DNA from: Bacillus sp. OK048
Lineage (GTDB): Bacteria > Bacillota > Bacilli > Bacillales > Cytobacillaceae
Reading direction: 5' to 3'
Assembly (NCBI RefSeq): GCF_900103525.1
Contig: NZ_FNHN01000004.1
Span: 1-64,000, forward strand
Length of the DNA stretch: 64,000 nucleotides
Positions 60,805 through 64,000 of the stretch are shown here, one piece after another. A program made the translations under genes and the position numbers. The notes beneath the pieces are model-generated. The model saw only the letters and a program-made list of their open reading frames with translations. It did no database searches and was not told where the DNA came from. Every line of letters starts with the position of its first letter. Within the stretch, counting starts at the first letter, position 1.

Positions 60805-60981
60805 TTAATCCTGATATCCAGTGAGTTGGTCCTGCGCGGAGTTAAGCGAATTAATAGCTTGTTGGATTTTGTTTTTGTTCTCTGGTTTTTCAGCATTGCT
60901 TAGGGCTTGCTGCAGGGTGTTAACTGTATTTTGTACAGAAGACATACTTTGATGTACGTAATCTTTTGCGTTTGGCATCAT
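60805..60981 (-). CDS. Small Gln/Asn-rich helical protein (unknown)
   Basis: A 58-residue protein: MMPNAKDYVHQSMSSVQNTV, then NTLQQALSNAEKPENKNK, then IQQAINSLNSAQDQLTGYQD. It is two amphipathic helices joined by a Pro-Glu turn. The perfect AAGGAGGTG 4-7 nt before the two ATGs is the main evidence that it is translated. Composition (Gln, Asn, Ser) recalls small sporulation proteins of Bacillus, but I do not recognise the family. Confidence 0.78.
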   Translation of the reverse strand: MMPNAKDYVHQSMSSVQNTVNTLQQALSNAEKPENKNKIQQAINSLNSAQDQLTGYQD

Positions 60982-61044
60982 TTAGCACCTCCTTGTTAAT
61001 GTCAAGGATAGTATCTACATATATTGGAAAAATATGAGCAAGAT

Positions 61045-62847
61045 TTATCTCGCATGAATACTAGAATTACTAATTGTTTCTTCACCCATTTCGGCTTCTC
61101 TTCCAAACAATCTTGCATAGACACCATTGTTATTCTCGAGCAAATCAGCGTGCCTACCTGTTTCTACAATTGTTCCATTTTCAAGAACAATGATTTTATC
61201 TGCAGAAAGTACCGTAGATAAGCGGTGAGATATAATTAATATCGTTTGTTTTTTTCCTGTTTTTAAAACCGCATCATTGATTTGCGTTTCCGTAATTGGG
61301 TCGAGAGCGGAACTTGCTTCATCAAGAATAAGGATAGGTGCGTCTTTTAAAATAGCCCTTGCCAGCGATAACCGCTGCTTTTGTCCCCCAGAAAGCAGGC
61401 TTCCTCTTTCTCCAACCTTTGTATTCAAACCTTCCGGCAGACTTTCAACCAATTCATCCAGCCCGCTATCGTGTAACGCCTTTCGTAACTCTTCCTCTGT
61501 GGCGTTAGGTTTTCCAATTCTTAAATTATCTGCAAGAGAACCATTTCTCAATTGAACATCTTGGGTCACGATCGCCATTTGCGAACGAAGCCAGCCTGTA
61601 TCCCACTTTGTTATGTCTCTGCCATCGACTTCAATCAAACCATTATTCGTATCATAAAGTTTAAACAGCAGATCGACAATCGTTGATTTACCAGAACCAC
61701 TTGGTCCGACTAAGGCCACTTTCTCCCCAGCATGAATGGCAAAAGAAACACCTGACAAAACATTCTCTTCTTTTTCTGGATACGCAAATGTTACTTCTTT
61801 TAGGCTTACATCCCCCCTAGCTCTACCGCCGCGAATCCCCTCCACTGTTTCCGCCTTGGATGGCAGATAGGCGAGAAGAATATCTGAGCGATCAAGTGCC
61901 GGTCCTGTTCTTCTAACAGAAAGCCAATTCCGCAAGAGTCTTTGCATTTCGTTCGCAGCTATCGTTACTAAGCCCCCAGCGGTAAGCATTTGTCCGCTAG
62001 TCAAACTATCGTTCCAAATTAATAACGTACTAATAAAATAGACTATCCCTAATGCAAATCCATTATAGCTGGCAATGACGACAACAGACTGCATTCTTGC
62101 CTTTAGTTCCTTAATTGAATGCTTTACAAAGGAATTTCGGATGGCAATAACACTTTCCACTTCATTTTCAGAAACACCCATGACTCGTGACAAATGAATT
62201 CCCGTAACCGATTCCCTTAGCCTTTCAAGATAGCGGGAAGCCTCCATCCTCGCGTCAGCGGAAGCAGCTCTCGTTCTTGCTCCCAAATAATTGGAGGCCC
62301 AGTAAAAAATAACACCCAAAATAACACTCGTAATCATCAAATAAGGATGAATCCATAGCAACACCAAACTATAAATGATAACCCCCTGGACACTTGCCAT
62401 GAATGTCGATCCTTCCCACGCCAGGAAATTATGGAGTGTATCCGGGTCATCCGAGACTCTTGCCAAAAGTTCTCCAGATGAATTGTTATGGTAAAAGGAA
62501 TAGGGCAGCACTTGTAAATGACTAAACAGCCGGAGCTTTTGCCAATTGGTTACTGTCTTTGCTGTTTGATGGCAAAAATATTCGTCAATGACCATCATGA
62601 CTAAATCAAAGACGGCAGAAAAGACTAGCAGCCACATTAACCCCCATAACCAAGAGTGATTTTCATTCGGAATGATCGTATCAACGAGCCAGCTAAAAGC
62701 TAAGGTTGGGATTAATGCTGAAAATACCTGACTAATCGCAATGACAAATGAGTCAGCAAAAACCCACTTTTTATAGGGTCTTAAAAATGCGAGGACCCTT
62801 CTACCATCACGATTCTTTTTTGGCTGGGAGACAGTATTTACATTCAT
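61045..62847 (-). CDS. ABC exporter half-transporter (second subunit)
   Basis: A 600-residue permease-ATPase fusion: six membrane helices (about 25-320) and a nucleotide-binding domain with Walker [10 protein letters not shown], signature [14 protein letters not shown], Walker B ILILDEASSALD and H-loop IISHRLS. Its ATG overlaps the stop of the upstream half-transporter gene by 4 nt, so the two subunits are made together and probably form a heterodimer of the BmrCD/LmrCD type. Substrate unknown; lipids or drugs are typical. Confidence 0.92.
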   Translation of the reverse strand: MNVNTVSQPKKNRDGRRVLAFLRPYKKWVFADSFVIAISQVFSALIPTLAFSWLVDTIIPNENHSWLWGLMWLLVFSAVFDLVMMVIDEYFCHQTAKTVTNWQKLRLFSHLQVLPYSFYHNNSSGELLARVSDDPDTLHNFLAWEGSTFMASVQGVIIYSLVLLWIHPYLMITSVILGVIFYWASNYLGARTRAASADARMEASRYLERLRESVTGIHLSRVMGVSENEVESVIAIRNSFVKHSIKELKARMQSVVVIASYNGFALGIVYFISTLLIWNDSLTSGQMLTAGGLVTIAANEMQRLLRNWLSVRRTGPALDRSDILLAYLPSKAETVEGIRGGRARGDVSLKEVTFAYPEKEENVLSGVSFAIHAGEKVALVGPSGSGKSTIVDLLFKLYDTNNGLIEVDGRDITKWDTGWLRSQMAIVTQDVQLRNGSLADNLRIGKPNATEEELRKALHDSGLDELVESLPEGLNTKVGERGSLLSGGQKQRLSLARAILKDAPILILDEASSALDPITETQINDAVLKTGKKQTILIISHRLSTVLSADKIIVLENGTIVETGRHADLLENNNGVYARLFGREAEMGEETISNSSIHAR

Positions 62848-64000
62848 CCAATCATCTCCTTTTCCAACTCGCTATATTGCGCTTTGTATAATTCATAATA
62901 CTGACCTTTTAATGAGAGAAGTTCTTCATGTGTCCCCGCTTCCGCCACCATCCCCTGGTCTAAAAGGAGAATTTTGTCTGCATTTCTGACCGTCACAAGC
63001 CGGTGAGCAATCGTTATCGTCGTTCTTCCTGGAATTAGTTGTTCCAGGGATTCCTGGACTTTTTCCTCTGTTTCCCCATCTAAGGATGAAGTAGCTTCAT
63101 CAAAAATCAGGACTGGCGGCTGGCGCAGAATCGCCCTAGCAAGTGCCACCCTTTGCCTTTGTCCTCCGGAGAGCTTTAAACCGCGTTCGCCGACAATCGT
63201 TTCATACTTTTCTTCCAGTGACTCGATGAGCTCTTTTAAGCCAGCTGCATCCACTGCTCGATGTAACTCTTCATCGGTAGCATTAGGCTTTCCATATAAA
63301 AGATTATTCCGAAGTGTACTATTTAATAGAAATGTTTCTTGGGAAACAACCCCTACCTGCTGTCTAAAGCTATTTCGATTGTAGGAGAAAAGGTTCTTTC
63401 CATCGATAAGCACAGACCCTTTTTCAGGTTCATATAAGCCTAGTAGAATTTGGATAAGTGTACTTTTCCCGCCTCCACTTGTGCCAACAATCCCAATGTG
63501 GTTCCCTTGTTCCATTGAGAGCGAAACGCCTTTAAGGATTTTTTTATCGCTATTAGGGTACGTAAACCAGATGTTCTCTAAATCTATTTTTCCTGCTATC
63601 TTTCCAAACGAAGGCAGATTTTCTTCATGTTCTTCCGGTAAATCAAAATATTCGTAGATTCTCTGCAAAGCCGGTATTGCCTGTTGGATGGTCAGCGCAT
63701 TTTCAGCCAACGAGCGGACAGGTAAAAACATAATAGGGATAAAGTTTAGACAGGCAATCAGGGTTCCAATCGTAATCGTCCCTTCCCATATGGAAAAGCC
63801 TCCGACCAGCATGACAACGCCAGGAGTTGCGATATTAAATAAATTCCCTAGGCGCCAATTTACCTTTCCAATCAGGGCTGCACGAATCGAGTAGTTTTTC
63901 CATTCTGTTTGTTTTTTGCGCTGTGTTTCAATTTCCTTTTCTTGTGTCTGGAACGTCCTAACGAGCCTAGTGCTTTCAATACTTTCTTGCAGATGCTGGT
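62844..64000 (-). CDS. ABC exporter half-transporter (first subunit), partial
   Basis: The frame is open to the window edge at 64000 (upstream residues read QHLQESIESTRLVRTFQTQE), so the gene starts outside. The visible part has the last membrane helices (GGFSIWEGTITIGTLIACLN) and a complete ATPase: Walker A GTSGGGKST, signature LSGGQRQRVALARAI, Walker B PVLIFDEATSSLD, with the catalytic Glu present, and H-loop TIAHRLV. An internal ATG at 63812 is not the true start. Partner of the 61045-62847 protein. Confidence 0.93.
   Translation of the reverse strand, partial: QHLQESIESTRLVRTFQTQEKEIETQRKKQTEWKNYSIRAALIGKVNWRLGNLFNIATPGVVMLVGGFSIWEGTITIGTLIACLNFIPIMFLPVRSLAENALTIQQAIPALQRIYEYFDLPEEHEENLPSFGKIAGKIDLENIWFTYPNSDKKILKGVSLSMEQGNHIGIVGTSGGGKSTLIQILLGLYEPEKGSVLIDGKNLFSYNRNSFRQQVGVVSQETFLLNSTLRNNLLYGKPNATDEELHRAVDAAGLKELIESLEEKYETIVGERGLKLSGGQRQRVALARAILRQPPVLIFDEATSSLDGETEEKVQESLEQLIPGRTTITIAHRLVTVRNADKILLLDQGMVAEAGTHEELLSLKGQYYELYKAQYSELEKEMIG

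Overview
The window looks like a chromosomal segment of a low-GC, endospore-forming member of the Bacillaceae (Bacillus/Neobacillus-like; the genus call is inference). Three things support this: small acid-soluble spore proteins (SspE, SspK) and a YjcZ-type spore peptide; Gram-positive Shine-Dalgarno sites with frequent TTG/GTG starts; and a gene order that follows the B. subtilis yfh-yga block almost gene for gene (yfhD-yfhE-recX-yfhH-sspK-yfhJ-yfhP-mutY-yfhS-fabL-sspE-ygaB-ygaC-ygaD-ygaE-gsaB-bcp-perR-ygzB-ygxA-rRNA operon).

Layout. 1-600: 5' end of a 16S rRNA gene on the minus strand with its leader and two tandem promoters. 0.6-22.6 kb: the conserved yga/yfh block with insertions absent from the B. 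subtilis order: a PduO-type cobalamin adenosyltransferase, a small two-pore-helix ion channel, and a large stand-alone glutamate synthase-like protein with an upstream cre site. Miniature interspersed repeats and a 52-bp tandem hairpin array sit between these genes. 22.6-25.1 kb: a nitrilase-family hydrolase followed by two GNAT acetyltransferases. 25.2-37.6 kb: the complete arginine pathway on the minus strand, argCJBD-carAB-argF followed by argGH, with ARG boxes at both argC and argG and a cre site upstream of argC. 37.8-42 kb: a second 52-bp hairpin array, a YdcF-like protein, a MerR/TipAS regulator with a textbook 19-bp-spacer promoter, and a decayed AidB-like acyl-CoA dehydrogenase. 41.9-44.8 kb: the cold-shock desaturase system Des-DesK-DesR. 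45-52 kb: DoxX, a short UvrC-like nuclease, and a ba3-type cytochrome oxidase operon (subunits IIa, II, I, Sco, a CtaG-like protein, a methyltransferase) under a candidate Fnr promoter, with ctaB next to it. 52-57.5 kb: TPM/LemA pair, hypoxanthine phosphoribosyltransferase, a VOC protein and a polar amino-acid ABC importer. 57.7-64 kb: a divergent MFS/SgrR-like pair and a heterodimeric ABC exporter that runs off the window.

How it works together. The region is largely core metabolism: heme precursor (gsaB), heme O (ctaB) and a heme-copper oxidase; peroxide sensing (perR, bcp) beside tetrapyrrole genes; nitrogen assimilation (glutamate synthase-like) and arginine synthesis, both carrying perfect-consensus cre sites well upstream of their promoters. 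I found no phage, integrase, transposase, CRISPR or toxin-antitoxin genes. The least explained features are non-coding: two arrays of a shared 52-bp hairpin repeat family, a family of miniature elements placed between stop codons and terminators, and several structured leaders.
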